Positions 1 to 8,669 are shown, counted from the first letter of the stretch. The stretch: 64,000 nucleotides of DNA from Myroides oncorhynchi (GCF_020905415.1 NZ_JAJJMP010000001.1:1313501-1377500), one strand, 5' to 3'. Notes: generated by a model not told the origin, from the letters alone. Numbers and translations are program-made.

Positions 1-400
1 TTTATATGCTCGTATACTCTTCTTTGTAAGTTATTTGTTACTCCTATATAGAACATTTTTCTGTATTTATAGAAGATATAGGTGTGAAAAAAACCTGTTA
101 TTTGTGTATTAATTCATTAGGAATTGCTGCTTGAGCTATTTGATCCCATATCTAGTTTTTTTATTAAGATAATGCTTTCCCCCTATTGATGTGAACTAGT
201 ATTAGGTATTTTTTGAGTACTTAAATTTTTTACCAATTATTCTTTGATTCCTTGCATTCTCTTTTACTAGAGGGCTAACTTAAATTCTACTAAAGTTGTG
301 AATGATTATAAATATCCCCATCGTAGTCAGTATTTTGTGCTATTTATAAGCTAGTTAGTAATGATTTTCATACCTTTGTAGCTATTATTTTTTTTAATAT
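1..400. other. gene-free AT-rich leader of the window
   Basis: No reading frame longer than a few dozen codons, no RNA-gene signature and no strong hairpin were seen in these 400 bases. The only recognisable element is a promoter -7 box close to the right end that serves yicC. The upstream gene, if any, ends outside the window. Confidence 0.6.
371..378 (+). promoter_or_regulatory. promoter -7 box for yicC-gmk-nadD
   Basis: TACCTTTG matches the Bacteroidota -7 consensus TAnnTTTG and lies 22 bases before the yicC start codon, giving a very short leader. No clear TTG -33 box is present at the expected distance, so this rests on the -7 box alone. Confidence 0.5.
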
Positions 401-1261
401 ATGATACAATCGATGACAGGATTTGGTAAAGCATGTTTGCAATTACCAACAAAGAAAATCACAGTAGAAGTAAAATCGCTTAATAGTAAAAGCTTAGATC
501 TAAATGTCAGACTACCATCGACTTATAGAGAGAAAGAATTACCACTTCGTAACCTTATAGCATCTGAATTAGAGCGTGGTAAAGTTGACTTCTCATTATA
601 TAGTGAGATAACAGCTGAGGAGACTTCTAATAAGATCAACGGGCCTATCGTGATGGCATATATTAATCAGATGAAAGACATCATCGCTGATGCTGATACG
701 ACAGAGTTGATGAAAATGGCTGTTCGTATGCCTGATGCTTTAAAAGTAGAACGCGCTGAACTAGACGAGAACGAGTGGAAAGAGATTGAGAAGGTTATCA
801 CTGAGGCGATCGCTAATATGAAGGAGTTTCGTGCTAGTGAAGGAGCATCATTAGAAAAAGACTTTAGACTGCGTATCGGTAATATCCGCAAGTATATGGA
901 TGAGGTGTCTGAGTTAGATAAAGAACGTATTGTAACTGTAAAAGAGAGACTACGTGCTAATCTAGTGGAGCTTCAACTGAATATAGATGAGAATAGATAT
1001 GAGCAAGAAGTAATCTATTATCTAGAGAAGATGGATATCACAGAGGAGAAAGTACGTCTAAGTAAACACCTTGATTACTTTATCGAAACAATAGAGGGGT
1101 CAGAAGCAAATGGTCGTAAGCTTGGATTTATTGGTCAGGAGATGGGGCGTGAGATCAATACTATGGGATCTAAATCTAACCATGCTGAGATGCAGAAGAT
1201 AGTAGTGAAGATGAAAGATGAATTAGAGAAAATAAAAGAGCAGGTACTTAACGTGCTTTAG
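401..1261 (+). CDS. yicC: YicC/YloC family endoribonuclease
   Basis: The 286-residue protein opens with the family hallmark MIQSMTGFGKA and ends with the conserved C-terminal helical part containing GREINTMGSKSNHAEMQ, which is diagnostic of YicC/YloC proteins. Members from E. coli and B. subtilis act as endoribonucleases in the cytoplasm and influence small-RNA and mRNA turnover; that role is family knowledge, not visible here. The length is normal for the family. The start is fixed by the conserved N-terminus, 22 bases after the -7 box. It is the first gene of a three-gene operon with gmk (30-base gap) and nadD, a flavobacterial order I consider typical. Confidence 0.95.
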   Translation: MIQSMTGFGKACLQLPTKKITVEVKSLNSKSLDLNVRLPSTYREKELPLRNLIASELERGKVDFSLYSEITAEETSNKINGPIVMAYINQMKDIIADADTTELMKMAVRMPDALKVERAELDENEWKEIEKVITEAIANMKEFRASEGASLEKDFRLRIGNIRKYMDEVSELDKERIVTVKERLRANLVELQLNIDENRYEQEVIYYLEKMDITEEKVRLSKHLDYFIETIEGSEANGRKLGFIGQEMGREINTMGSKSNHAEMQKIVVKMKDELEKIKEQVLNVL

Positions 1262-1291
1262 TAGATATATACAACACGACAGAATATTATT

Positions 1292-1861
1292 ATGCAAAGA
1301 GGTAAATTAATTGTCTTTTCTGCGCCATCAGGTTCAGGTAAGACTACGATAGTAAGACATTTATTAGAACAAGAAGAATTGAACTTAGCGTTCTCTATCT
1401 CTTGTACATCTCGTGAGCCTAGAGGTGAAGAGGTTAATGGTCAAGACTACTATTTTATTTCTCTTGATGAGTTTAAACAAAACATTAAAGGAGAGAAGTT
1501 CTTAGAATGGGAAGAGGTATATAGAGATAACTTCTATGGTACACTTAGCAGCGAAGTAGAACGTCTATGGGCAGAAGGTAAGAATGTTATATTCGATATC
1601 GATGTAGCAGGAGGTCTTCGTATTAAACGCAAGTTTCCTGAGGAGACTTTGGCTGTTTTTGTAAAGCCACCAAGTATAGATGAACTGAAGATCCGTCTGA
1701 AGAAACGCTCAACTGAGAGTGAAGATAAAATCAATATGCGTATCGCTAAGGCTTCTGTAGAGTTAGCTACAGCTCCTCAGTTTGATTTGATTATTAAGAA
1801 TTATGATTTAGATACGGCTAAGAATGAAGCTGTAGAGCTAGTGAAGAATTTTATAAAATAA
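1292..1861 (+). CDS. gmk: guanylate kinase
   Basis: Catalyses ATP-dependent phosphorylation of GMP to GDP in the cytoplasm, an essential step of guanine nucleotide synthesis. The 189-residue length is usual. The P-loop APSGSGKTT is at residues 11-19, followed by the GMP-binding SCTSREPRGEE stretch near residue 37 and the GQDYYF segment typical of the family. A conserved FDIDVAGG-like segment near residue 101 and the RLKKRSTE lid region near residue 142 complete the fold. It sits 30 bases after yicC and 12 bases before nadD, so the three are almost certainly cotranscribed. Confidence 0.97.
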   Translation: MQRGKLIVFSAPSGSGKTTIVRHLLEQEELNLAFSISCTSREPRGEEVNGQDYYFISLDEFKQNIKGEKFLEWEEVYRDNFYGTLSSEVERLWAEGKNVIFDIDVAGGLRIKRKFPEETLAVFVKPPSIDELKIRLKKRSTESEDKINMRIAKASVELATAPQFDLIIKNYDLDTAKNEAVELVKNFIK

Positions 1862-1873
1862 AAGAATAAAGTA

Positions 1874-2461
1874 ATGAAGGTTGGGTTATATTTTGGGACG
1901 TTTAATCCGATACACATTGGGCATTTAGTGATTGCGAACCATATGGTGCAGTATACTGATCTCGATGAGGTATGGATGGTGGTGACGCCTCATAGTCCAC
2001 TGAAGAAAAAGAAAGGACTGCTAGAGGATTTCCATAGAATACATATGGTGAATCTAGCTACAGCAGATTATGACTATATAAAGCCTTCTGATATAGAGTT
2101 TAACTTGCCACAACCGAATTATACTGTTAATACGATGGCGCACTTGCACGAGCGTTATCCTAAGTATGAGTTTTCGTTATTAATGGGGCAAGATAACTTA
2201 GATAGTTTTCCTAAATGGAAAAACTTTGATGTCTTATTAGAACGTTATGCTATCTATGTTTATCCACGTATATTTGAAGATAGACAGGAGGAGAATCCAC
2301 TGTTGAAGCATCCAAATATCCACTTGGTAGAGAATGCTCCGATTATGGAGATTTCAGCTACTTTTATTAGAGATTCGATTAAAGAAGGTAAGAATATTAT
2401 GCCGTTATTAGATAAAGAGGTTTGGAAGTATATCGACCACAACCTATTTTATAAGAAATAA
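1874..2461 (+). CDS. nadD: nicotinate-nucleotide adenylyltransferase
   Basis: Transfers AMP from ATP to nicotinate mononucleotide, giving deamido-NAD in NAD synthesis. The 195-residue protein starts with the nucleotidyltransferase signature GLYFGTFNPIHIGHL, in which the HIGH-like motif binds ATP. Near the C-terminus ISATFIRDSIKEG matches the second family motif (S-x-T-x-I-R). The middle MGQDNLDSFPKWKN segment is typical of NadD rather than CoaD. It is the last gene of the yicC-gmk-nadD operon and is followed within 11 bases by a strong hairpin terminator. Length and motifs are complete. Confidence 0.96.
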   Translation: MKVGLYFGTFNPIHIGHLVIANHMVQYTDLDEVWMVVTPHSPLKKKKGLLEDFHRIHMVNLATADYDYIKPSDIEFNLPQPNYTVNTMAHLHERYPKYEFSLLMGQDNLDSFPKWKNFDVLLERYAIYVYPRIFEDRQEENPLLKHPNIHLVENAPIMEISATFIRDSIKEGKNIMPLLDKEVWKYIDHNLFYKK

Positions 2462-2471
2462 TTAATACACT

Positions 2472-2500
2472 AAAAGGAATGCATTAGCATTCCTTTTTTT
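2472..2500 (+). terminator. rho-independent terminator after nadD
   Basis: Inverted repeat AAAAGGAATGC / GCATTCCTTTT with a 4-base ATTA loop and a run of seven T. It closes the yicC-gmk-nadD operon. Confidence 0.9.
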
Positions 2501-2531
2501 AATTTTATACTATCATTAAAAGAAAGATGTT

Positions 2532-3689
2532 ATGTTGAATTTTGAATTATATAACCCTACTCGTTTATTATATGGGAGGGGACAGATAGCAGAGGCTGCT
2601 AATCTTATAAATAAAGGAAGTAAAGTACTTATCGTATATGGGGGTGGGAGTATCAAGATTAATGGAGTGTATGATCAGGTTGTTAAGGCCCTAGATGGTT
2701 TTGAAATAGTAGAGTTTGCAGGTGTGGAACCTAATCCTAGATATGAGACCTTAATAAAAGCAGTGGAACTAATCAAGCGAGAAAAGGTTGACTTTATCCT
2801 AGGTGTAGGAGGTGGCAGTGTGATCGACGGTGTGAAGTTTATTTCAGCTGCTGTACATTATCAAGGAAATACAATAGATATCATAAAGAAGAAATTAAAT
2901 GTCAACTGGCAAGCGATGCCTTATGGTGCTATTCTTACTCTACCTGCTACAGGAAGTGAGATGAACTGTGGCGCAGTCGTGACTATTGAAGTCACTAAAG
3001 AGAAGTTATCTTTCTCAGGAGAGGTGTTGTATCCAGTATTTTCTGTATGCGATCCAACAGTGATAGCCTCACTTCCTGAGAAGCAAATAGCGAATGGTAT
3101 TACTGATGCGTTTATTCATGTACTAGAACAGTATATTACATATCCACAAAATGCTCCGGTACAAGACAGGTTTGCTGAGGGAATACTTCAGACACTTATA
3201 GAAGTGGCGCCTATAGTCTTAAAAAACCCTAATGATTACGATGCAGCGATGAATTATATGTGGTGCTGTACTATGGCTCTAAATGGGTTAATCTCTAAGG
3301 GAGTTACAGAGGATTGGGTTACACATGCTATAGGACATGAGTTAACTGCTTTATATGGTATAGATCATGGTAGGACATTAGCTATTATAGGACCTAATTT
3401 ATATAGAGTGATGTTCGAGACGAAGAAGGCGAAATTAGCACAGTTTGGTAAACGTGTATTCAATTTAAGTGGAAGTGATGAAGAAGTAGCAAATCAAGCA
3501 ATAGAAGAAATGGTGAAGTTCTTCCACTCACTAGGTGTACAGACTACACTAAGAAATTATATAGACGAAGGTGACAAAGCTGTAGAATGGATTGTTAATC
3601 GCTTTGAGGAAAGAGGATGGGTCGCGATGGGAGAGATGAAGAATATCACGCTTGATAAAGTGAGAGAGATAGTGAGAATGAGTTTGTAA
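2532..3689 (+). CDS. yqhD: YqhD-type iron-containing alcohol/aldehyde dehydrogenase
   Basis: A 385-residue member of the iron-containing alcohol dehydrogenase family, nearly colinear with E. coli YqhD (387 residues), an NADPH-dependent reductase of short and reactive aldehydes. The nucleotide-binding GGGS is at residues 93-96. The metal ligands can be placed at D192, H196, H265 and H279 within ITDAFIHVLEQY, DWVTHAIGHE and GIDHG, matching D194, H198, H267 and H281 of E. coli. The protein is cytoplasmic with no signal peptide. It stands alone between two hairpins, suggesting a monocistronic unit. Its likely job is aldehyde detoxification; the physiological substrate is unknown. Confidence 0.9.
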   Translation: MLNFELYNPTRLLYGRGQIAEAANLINKGSKVLIVYGGGSIKINGVYDQVVKALDGFEIVEFAGVEPNPRYETLIKAVELIKREKVDFILGVGGGSVIDGVKFISAAVHYQGNTIDIIKKKLNVNWQAMPYGAILTLPATGSEMNCGAVVTIEVTKEKLSFSGEVLYPVFSVCDPTVIASLPEKQIANGITDAFIHVLEQYITYPQNAPVQDRFAEGILQTLIEVAPIVLKNPNDYDAAMNYMWCCTMALNGLISKGVTEDWVTHAIGHELTALYGIDHGRTLAIIGPNLYRVMFETKKAKLAQFGKRVFNLSGSDEEVANQAIEEMVKFFHSLGVQTTLRNYIDEGDKAVEWIVNRFEERGWVAMGEMKNITLDKVREIVRMSL

Positions 3690-3692
3690 TAT

Positions 3693-3732
3693 ACTATAAG
3701 TGCACTGTTTTTGAGTGCAGTACACTTATAGT
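3693..3732 (+). terminator. hairpin after yqhD, weak T-tract
   Basis: ACTATAAGTG (3693-3702) pairs with CACTTATAGT (3723-3732), with a nested GCACT/AGTGC stem. The sequence that follows is GGCTTTTG, so the T-tract is poor and termination may be partial. Confidence 0.6.
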
Positions 3733-3968
3733 GGCTTTTGTGTATTATGGATATTGATTTAGCAGTATATCTTTTTTACTGTTAATTTAATCTAAAAGTA
3801 ATTGCTATAAACGTATTTATATGCTTTGTCTTTAATTAATCTAAAATACATATATGTAAGTAAAAATGCTTTTAATCGGTTAGTTTTTGATTATAACTTA
3901 TGGATATTTTAATTTTTGTTGAATAAATTACGTAATCTTTCATCATAAGCTATTATCTATGTCATTGT
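3733..3968. other. gene-free spacer before gpsA
   Basis: AT-rich sequence between the yqhD hairpin and the gpsA promoter. I see no convincing reading frame, hairpin or repeat. Confidence 0.5.
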
Positions 3969-3995
3969 TTGCAATGTGTTTTTTACTTACTTTTG
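3969..3995 (+). promoter_or_regulatory. gpsA promoter
   Basis: TTG (3969-3971) is separated by 16 bases from TACTTTTG (3988-3995), a perfect match to the TAnnTTTG -7 consensus. An alternative TTG at 3965 gives a 20-base spacer. The start codon follows 21 bases later. Confidence 0.65.
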
Positions 3996-4016
3996 ACCAA
4001 CTAATAAATTTAGTGT

Positions 4017-5012
4017 ATGAATGAATATCCGAAGATTGCAGTTATAGGTGGTGGGAGCTGGGCTACTGCTATAGTAAAAATGTTGAGTGAAAACCTATCT
4101 GAGATAGCATGGTATATGCGAAATGAGTCTGCATTAGAAGAGATAAAAGTAAACTTCCATAATCCTAATTATCTTAGTTCGGTGGAGTTTGATGTAGAAC
4201 AATTAAGATTGACAAGTGATATTAATAAAGCAATCTCGTATGCTGATTATGTAATATTTGCTATTCCTTCTGCATTTCTATGTCATGAAATGACCAATCT
4301 TCATGTGAGTTTGGAAGGAAAAGTTATTATTTCAGCAATAAAGGGGATAATACCAGAAACGAGTCTTATTGTTGGAGAACATTTCCATCAGACATATAAT
4401 GTACCTTATGAGAATATAGCGGTATTAACAGGGCCTTGTCATGCAGAAGAAGTTGCATTAGAACGACTATCTTATCTTACTATTGCTTGTCAGACAGAAG
4501 AATACGCTAAGACAATCGCTAATTGTGTCACGAGTCATTATATCAAAGCGAAAACAACTGATGATATAATAGGTACTGAATACGCAGCAGTATTAAAGAA
4601 TATCTATGCTGTAGCTTGTGGTATAGCACATGGATTGGGGTATGGTGATAACTTTCAGGCATTGCTTATGAGTAATGCAATACGTGAGATGAAAAAGTTC
4701 ATCAAAAAAGTACATCGTATGAAACGCAATATTAATAATTCTGCATACCTAGGAGACTTATTAGTTACTGGCTATTCTTTGTTCTCTCGTAATCGTATGT
4801 TTGGTAATATGATTGGTAAAGGATATACTGTAAAGTCTGCTCAGATGGAGATGAATATGATTGCAGAGGGATATTATGCTAGTAAGAGTGCTTATGAATT
4901 AAATAAGCAATACGGCGCTAAAACACCTATTATCAACGCAGTATACGATATTCTGTATAATGGTAAAGATCCTAAGAAGGTATTTAGAAAACTAACAGAA
5001 AAATTAGATTAA
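4017..5012 (+). CDS. gpsA: NAD(P)-dependent glycerol-3-phosphate dehydrogenase
   Basis: Reduces dihydroxyacetone phosphate to sn-glycerol 3-phosphate, the backbone of membrane phospholipids. The 331-residue protein has the N-terminal Rossmann motif GGGSWATAI, the family segment LTGPCHAEE in the middle, and the catalytic-domain block KNIYAVACGIAHGLGYGDN that carries the conserved Lys. No signal peptide or membrane segment is present, consistent with a cytoplasmic enzyme. The start codon fits the promoter at 3969-3995. It is flanked by its own promoter and a strong terminator, so it is probably monocistronic. Confidence 0.95.
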   Translation: MNEYPKIAVIGGGSWATAIVKMLSENLSEIAWYMRNESALEEIKVNFHNPNYLSSVEFDVEQLRLTSDINKAISYADYVIFAIPSAFLCHEMTNLHVSLEGKVIISAIKGIIPETSLIVGEHFHQTYNVPYENIAVLTGPCHAEEVALERLSYLTIACQTEEYAKTIANCVTSHYIKAKTTDDIIGTEYAAVLKNIYAVACGIAHGLGYGDNFQALLMSNAIREMKKFIKKVHRMKRNINNSAYLGDLLVTGYSLFSRNRMFGNMIGKGYTVKSAQMEMNMIAEGYYASKSAYELNKQYGAKTPIINAVYDILYNGKDPKKVFRKLTEKLD

Positions 5013-5061
5013 AAAAAATAATTAATTAGCCTTGTTTGGTTTTTGAATAAAATATATTAAG

Positions 5062-5093
5062 TAACCTATTGTATGTCAATAGGTTATTTTTTT
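5062..5093 (+). terminator. rho-independent terminator after gpsA
   Basis: TAACCTATTG pairs perfectly with CAATAGGTTA across a 5-base loop and is followed by eight T. Confidence 0.92.
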
Positions 5094-5149
5094 ATTGAGA
5101 TTATTGAATGTTAAAAATAATGTTTGTAAATTGTTGATTTATTGTTAGT

Positions 5150-5191
5150 TATAAGTTGTTCTCTTGGGGGAGAATATTACTTATAGTTTTG
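5150..5191 (+). promoter_or_regulatory. terC promoter with overlapping palindrome
   Basis: TTG (5164-5166) and TAGTTTTG (5184-5191) with a 17-base spacer form one of the best promoters in the window. A two-tier inverted repeat is wrapped around the -33 box: TATAAGT (5150-5156) with ACTTATA (5179-5185), and inside it TTCTC (5159-5163) with GAGAA (5170-5174). Because it lies upstream of the expected transcription start it looks like an operator rather than an RNA structure. Confidence 0.6.
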
Positions 5192-5210
5192 TCGAGTTAA
5201 AATAAAAAAC

Positions 5211-6203
5211 ATGGATCATTTAATTAATCACCCTGGTTTATTAGGGGTATTTGGGGTAGTAGTTATTATTATGCTACTTCTTGACTTAGGAGTATTTAAT
5301 AGACACAGTCATACTGTATCGACTAAAGAAGCTATCATCTGGACTGTAGTATGGATAGGTTTGGCGATGTGTTTTAGTGGTGTAATCTATTATTACATGG
5401 ACTTTGAGAATTTTGCACGTTTTCAGTCTGCGTATTGGATAGAAAAGGCATTATCTGTAGATAATTTATTTGTCTTTATCCTTGTTTTTACTTTTTTTAA
5501 AGTACCTAAAGAACTACATCACCGTGTATTGTTTTGGGGAATTATTGGAGCATTAGTATTCAGAGCTATCTTTATTTTTGCAGGGGTTGAGATTATTAAT
5601 ATGACTTATCTGCCAGCTATGGATATATTTGGAATGACAGTTGAGATCAATGCTGTGCTAACTATTTTTGGATTCTTCCTTCTGTATTCTGGTGTTAAGT
5701 CTTGGTTTGCTAAAGAAGAGCACGATGAGAATGAGGACTTATCTAAAAACTTAGCTGTACGTATGGTACACAAATTCTTTAAAGTAAGCGACGACTATGA
5801 TGGTGAGAAGTTCTTCACAGTGAAGAATGGAGTGCGCATGGTAACTCCTTTATTCGTTGCACTTATGGTAATTGAGTTTACAGATGTGATTTTTGCAGTA
5901 GATAGTATTCCTGCTATTTTCGCAATTGCACCAGATGATCCATTCATTTTATATACCTCTAATATCTTTGCTATTTTAGGATTGAGATCATTGTATTTCC
6001 TATTAGCGAACTTCATGGACAAATTCTCTAAGCTTAAGTATGGCCTAGCTATTATTTTATCTTTTATTGGTACCAAGATGATTATATCTCCATTTTATCA
6101 CGTCGATTCTATGGTGTCATTATCTGTTATCGCAGGGGTATTAGTTCTTTCTGTAGTAGCATCATTTATGTTCCCACCAAAGAAAGAAGTTGTAAAAAAT
6201 TAA
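5211..6203 (+). CDS. TerC/Alx family integral membrane protein
   Basis: A 330-residue polytopic inner-membrane protein with about eight to nine hydrophobic segments. The family motif SVDNLFVFILVF lies near residue 83 and the second acidic motif EFTDVIFAVDSIPAIF near residue 222; these paired Asp-rich membrane motifs define TerC. Family members such as E. coli Alx and B. subtilis YceF/YkoY are implicated in manganese efflux and metalation of exported proteins. The promoter and its palindrome lie immediately upstream. Downstream, one base after the stop codon, a dispersed palindromic repeat begins. The transported ion cannot be decided from sequence; gene symbol withheld because alx and terC are both used. 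Confidence 0.9.
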   Translation: MDHLINHPGLLGVFGVVVIIMLLLDLGVFNRHSHTVSTKEAIIWTVVWIGLAMCFSGVIYYYMDFENFARFQSAYWIEKALSVDNLFVFILVFTFFKVPKELHHRVLFWGIIGALVFRAIFIFAGVEIINMTYLPAMDIFGMTVEINAVLTIFGFFLLYSGVKSWFAKEEHDENEDLSKNLAVRMVHKFFKVSDDYDGEKFFTVKNGVRMVTPLFVALMVIEFTDVIFAVDSIPAIFAIAPDDPFILYTSNIFAILGLRSLYFLLANFMDKFSKLKYGLAIILSFIGTKMIISPFYHVDSMVSLSVIAGVLVLSVVASFMFPPKKEVVKN

Positions 6204-6204
6204 G

Positions 6205-6326
6205 ATTAACCCTGATTGTGCATTAGCTAAATACTACAAAGCAATTCTTATTCATAGCTCTAATGAAAGAGCTGTTTTGTATAATTACTTTTTGTTTATA
6301 TACCTATCGCTAATTTTGGGATTAAT
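6205..6326. repeat. dispersed palindromic element, copy A (short)
   Basis: Shares blocks with copies B, C and D: GCATTAGC, ACTACAAAGCAATTCT, TTTTGTATAATTACTTTT and CTATCGCT, in the same order and in the same orientation as copy C. About 122 bases, shorter than the others because the central arm is reduced. It starts one base after the terC stop codon and lies between convergent genes. Confidence 0.8.
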
Positions 6327-6340
6327 TAGTTTAGATATAA

Positions 6341-6371
6341 AAAAGCCCTTTCGTAATACGGAGGGGCTTTT
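6341..6371. terminator. bidirectional terminator between terC and the GH32 gene
   Basis: AAAAGCCC (6341-6348) pairs with GGGCTTTT (6364-6371), with partial inner pairing. A-runs on the left and T-runs on the right let it serve both convergent genes. Confidence 0.8.
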
Positions 6372-6400
6372 AGTTTATACTTAGAAATGGTGATAGTTTG

Positions 6401-8122
6401 TTATTCTTCTTTTTGGAAACTATATATTCTAAATTTGGTAATATCTATTCTACCTTGTTCTATTTCTAGATCTAGGGTGTTATAAGGTTCATTCGGGAAG
6501 ATAAGGTTAGTCATAGCTGTTTTACCTTTATTTATAAATAGTTCTGAAGAGCACTTGTCTACATATAGTTTAATCTTGTACTTTTTTTCTCTCTGTAATG
6601 GTGCAGTAATTTTATGTTTAGTGAACTTTTTCGAGAAAGAAATCTCTCCACTGTCTGTCCGATCCAAGGTAAGTTTACCTTTATCTAGATTTAGAGTATA
6701 TGTGATTTTTTCATTAATAGTATTGCTTAAAGTAAGGTGAATTTCAGATGTTTTACTTTCAACGATATCAAATTCTAATATTATTTCATAAGCACCTTGA
6801 TTATCATCTAATAGATATTGTATATGAAGAGATTTGTCTATAAGTTGCGTTTGAAATTCTTGTTTTTTCTCTCTTCTGCTTTTTAGTTCTCTGATAGGAT
6901 AGCTTTTGACAATCATGTGCTCTCCATTGTTACCTATGTCTAGTGTACGTGGCAAAGTCATGGCATTCTTAAATATCTTAGTAGGAAGTATATTAGCGTA
7001 TTGCCAGTTACTCATCCATGCGATATAGACAGGCTTATCTTTTGGGCTATTATGCCATGTGGTTCCAGCATAACAATCCTTGCCATAATCTAACCATAAT
7101 GGATAGGGTAGTGTTTCTGGGGTAAATGTAACACCATCAAAGTTTCCAATAAAGTATTGTACAGCGCTACCTTTATTGTGCCCACCAGCAGTCACACTTA
7201 CAAAGAGTACCCACTTATACGTTTTACCATAAGGGAGTTTAAATAGATCGGGGCATTCCCATAGTCCTTTGTGTGACCCTATTCCCATACCAAATTCACT
7301 TAATAGAAGCCATTCTTTTAAGTTAGTTGAGCTATAGAATAAGACACTTTGGAATGTTGCTAGTGCCATAATCCACTTATTTGTTTCCTCATGCCAGAAA
7401 ACTTTAGGATCTTTAAAATCTGTATTAGTTGTATTGGTTAATATGGGATTATGTTCATAATTAGAGAAAGTATGACCATTATCTGTACTAAAGGCAATAC
7501 ACTGCGTTTGCGTATCGGCGGAAGCTGTGTAGAAAGCAATGATGGCATTCTCTCCAAAGCCTGCACAATTTTGTTTGTCTATGATGGTACTACCAGAGTA
7601 GATTTCGCCTAAATTATTTGGGCGTAGAGCTAAAGATTGTGTTGTCCAGTCTACCATGTTATTAGAAGTGGCGTGTCCCCAGCTTAGATTTCCCCATTTC
7701 GTGCCATAGGGGTTGTGTTGATAATATAAATGGTATATACCAGTATTATAAAATAAACCAACAGGATTATCAATCCAACCTTCAGAGGAATTATAATGAT
7801 AAGTAGGTCTGTGAAGTTCAATATCCTGATGCTGATAGTCCCCAGTTTGTTTTATGTGTGAAGGAGTAATGTCAAGTAGTTTTCGAGAATTAAATTCTAA
7901 TTCTAATGATGTATTGATAAATGCACTGACATCTATTTTGAGATAGTATAGAGGAGGTCTTTCTGCTATTCTAATATGGAATGTTTTAAAAAGATTACCT
8001 TCTTCGTCTAGGATTGTAATTGTGCTTTCTTCACTCTTGTCATGAATTGGAAATAGTAAGTAGTTATCTATAATAGCTACCTGGAAACTAACAGTATGTT
8101 TCATATTCTTCATTTTAGACAT
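6401..8122 (-). CDS. GH32-family beta-fructosidase-like protein with altered nucleophile motif
   Basis: 573 residues. Residues 1-105 look like the beta-sandwich that precedes GH32 domains in Bacteroidota (DUF4980-like); 115-430 form the five-bladed propeller and the rest the C-terminal beta-sandwich. GH32 enzymes hydrolyse levan, inulin or sucrose. Propeller hallmarks are present: HNPYGTKWGNLSWGHA, IYSGSTIID, DPKVFW and the acid/base Glu in GLWECPDL. However, the canonical WxNDPNG is WIDNPVG (residues 116-122): the nucleophile position holds Asn119 with Asp at 118. FRDP is also FKDP. I checked the codons GAT AAT directly. No signal peptide is visible, so it may be cytoplasmic. Starts at 8113 or 8104 are also possible. 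It has no SusCD neighbours. Activity is uncertain. Confidence 0.82.
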   Translation of the reverse strand: MSKMKNMKHTVSFQVAIIDNYLLFPIHDKSEESTITILDEEGNLFKTFHIRIAERPPLYYLKIDVSAFINTSLELEFNSRKLLDITPSHIKQTGDYQHQDIELHRPTYHYNSSEGWIDNPVGLFYNTGIYHLYYQHNPYGTKWGNLSWGHATSNNMVDWTTQSLALRPNNLGEIYSGSTIIDKQNCAGFGENAIIAFYTASADTQTQCIAFSTDNGHTFSNYEHNPILTNTTNTDFKDPKVFWHEETNKWIMALATFQSVLFYSSTNLKEWLLLSEFGMGIGSHKGLWECPDLFKLPYGKTYKWVLFVSVTAGGHNKGSAVQYFIGNFDGVTFTPETLPYPLWLDYGKDCYAGTTWHNSPKDKPVYIAWMSNWQYANILPTKIFKNAMTLPRTLDIGNNGEHMIVKSYPIRELKSRREKKQEFQTQLIDKSLHIQYLLDDNQGAYEIILEFDIVESKTSEIHLTLSNTINEKITYTLNLDKGKLTLDRTDSGEISFSKKFTKHKITAPLQREKKYKIKLYVDKCSSELFINKGKTAMTNLIFPNEPYNTLDLEIEQGRIDITKFRIYSFQKEE

Positions 8123-8200
8123 TATAAATTTGTATTCTATATTATTTAGAAATATTTACATTAAATGTAAGAATAATAGTGAGTTAATCGATATTTTGAA

Positions 8201-8242
8201 TAAAAAATAAGAGGATATATTTAAAACAAAATATATCCTCTT
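8201..8242 (-). terminator. terminator after the cytochrome c gene
   Basis: AAGAGGATATATTT (8209-8222) pairs perfectly with AAATATATCCTCTT (8229-8242) around a 6-base loop; on the minus strand the stem is followed by a T-run (complement of 8202-8207). It begins four bases after the cytochrome stop codon. Confidence 0.88.
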
Positions 8243-8246
8243 AGTG

Positions 8247-8669
8247 TTATTTAAGTGATTTAGTAGCGCTCGTGTTTCCTCTATGGCACATTGCGCAGGT
8301 TACTACATCGATTGTCTCAGGTTTAGGGTGATCTTTCCAGTTGAAATTCTCAGCATTGATTTTTTGAGTCATTGTAATCATGTGTCTTGCAAATTCCTTT
8401 TCTTTTTTTGTGTCTGCAGCGAAGTCTAGTTTATCTGTTCCTTCAATTTGTGTATGACAATGACCGCATTTAACACCTAGAGCATCATTAAACCCTCTCA
8501 TTAGTCCTTTAAGACTATCATTAGAGATATCTTGTGGTAATACTTTCAAGTTTTTCCAGATAGGGTCTCCTACTTTAGTCTCTGTGATTATAGAAGAGGT
8601 GTTAAATGATAATAAAGTTACAAGTACTCCTAGGCAACTTAGAATGATAAAAAGGTTCTTTATTTTCAT
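8247..8669 (-). CDS. small diheme-type cytochrome c (CytC_RC-like)
   Basis: About 140 residues with an N-terminal hydrophobic signal segment (MKIKNLFIILSCLGVLVTLL), so it is exported to the periplasm or anchored there. Two heme-binding motifs are visible, CGHCH near residue 62 and CAMCH near residue 127, with a conserved DHPKPETIDVVTCAMCHRG block. This pattern resembles the cytochrome domain annotated as photosynthetic reaction-centre cytochrome c (PF02276), which is also common in non-photosynthetic Bacteroidota. Its electron partner is unknown. I chose the second of two close ATG codons; the first, at 8678, adds MIV. The neighbouring minus-strand gene upstream ends about 100 bases away, so cotranscription is possible. 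Confidence 0.82.
   Translation of the reverse strand: MKIKNLFIILSCLGVLVTLLSFNTSSIITETKVGDPIWKNLKVLPQDISNDSLKGLMRGFNDALGVKCGHCHTQIEGTDKLDFAADTKKEKEFARHMITMTQKINAENFNWKDHPKPETIDVVTCAMCHRGNTSATKSLK

Noticed and set aside
5150..5185. Hairpin before terC considered as a yybP-ykoY-type Mn riboswitch
   Set aside because: The TAGTTTTG -7 box at 5184-5191 places the hairpin upstream of the transcription start, and I see none of the riboswitch's conserved bases. It is better read as an operator.
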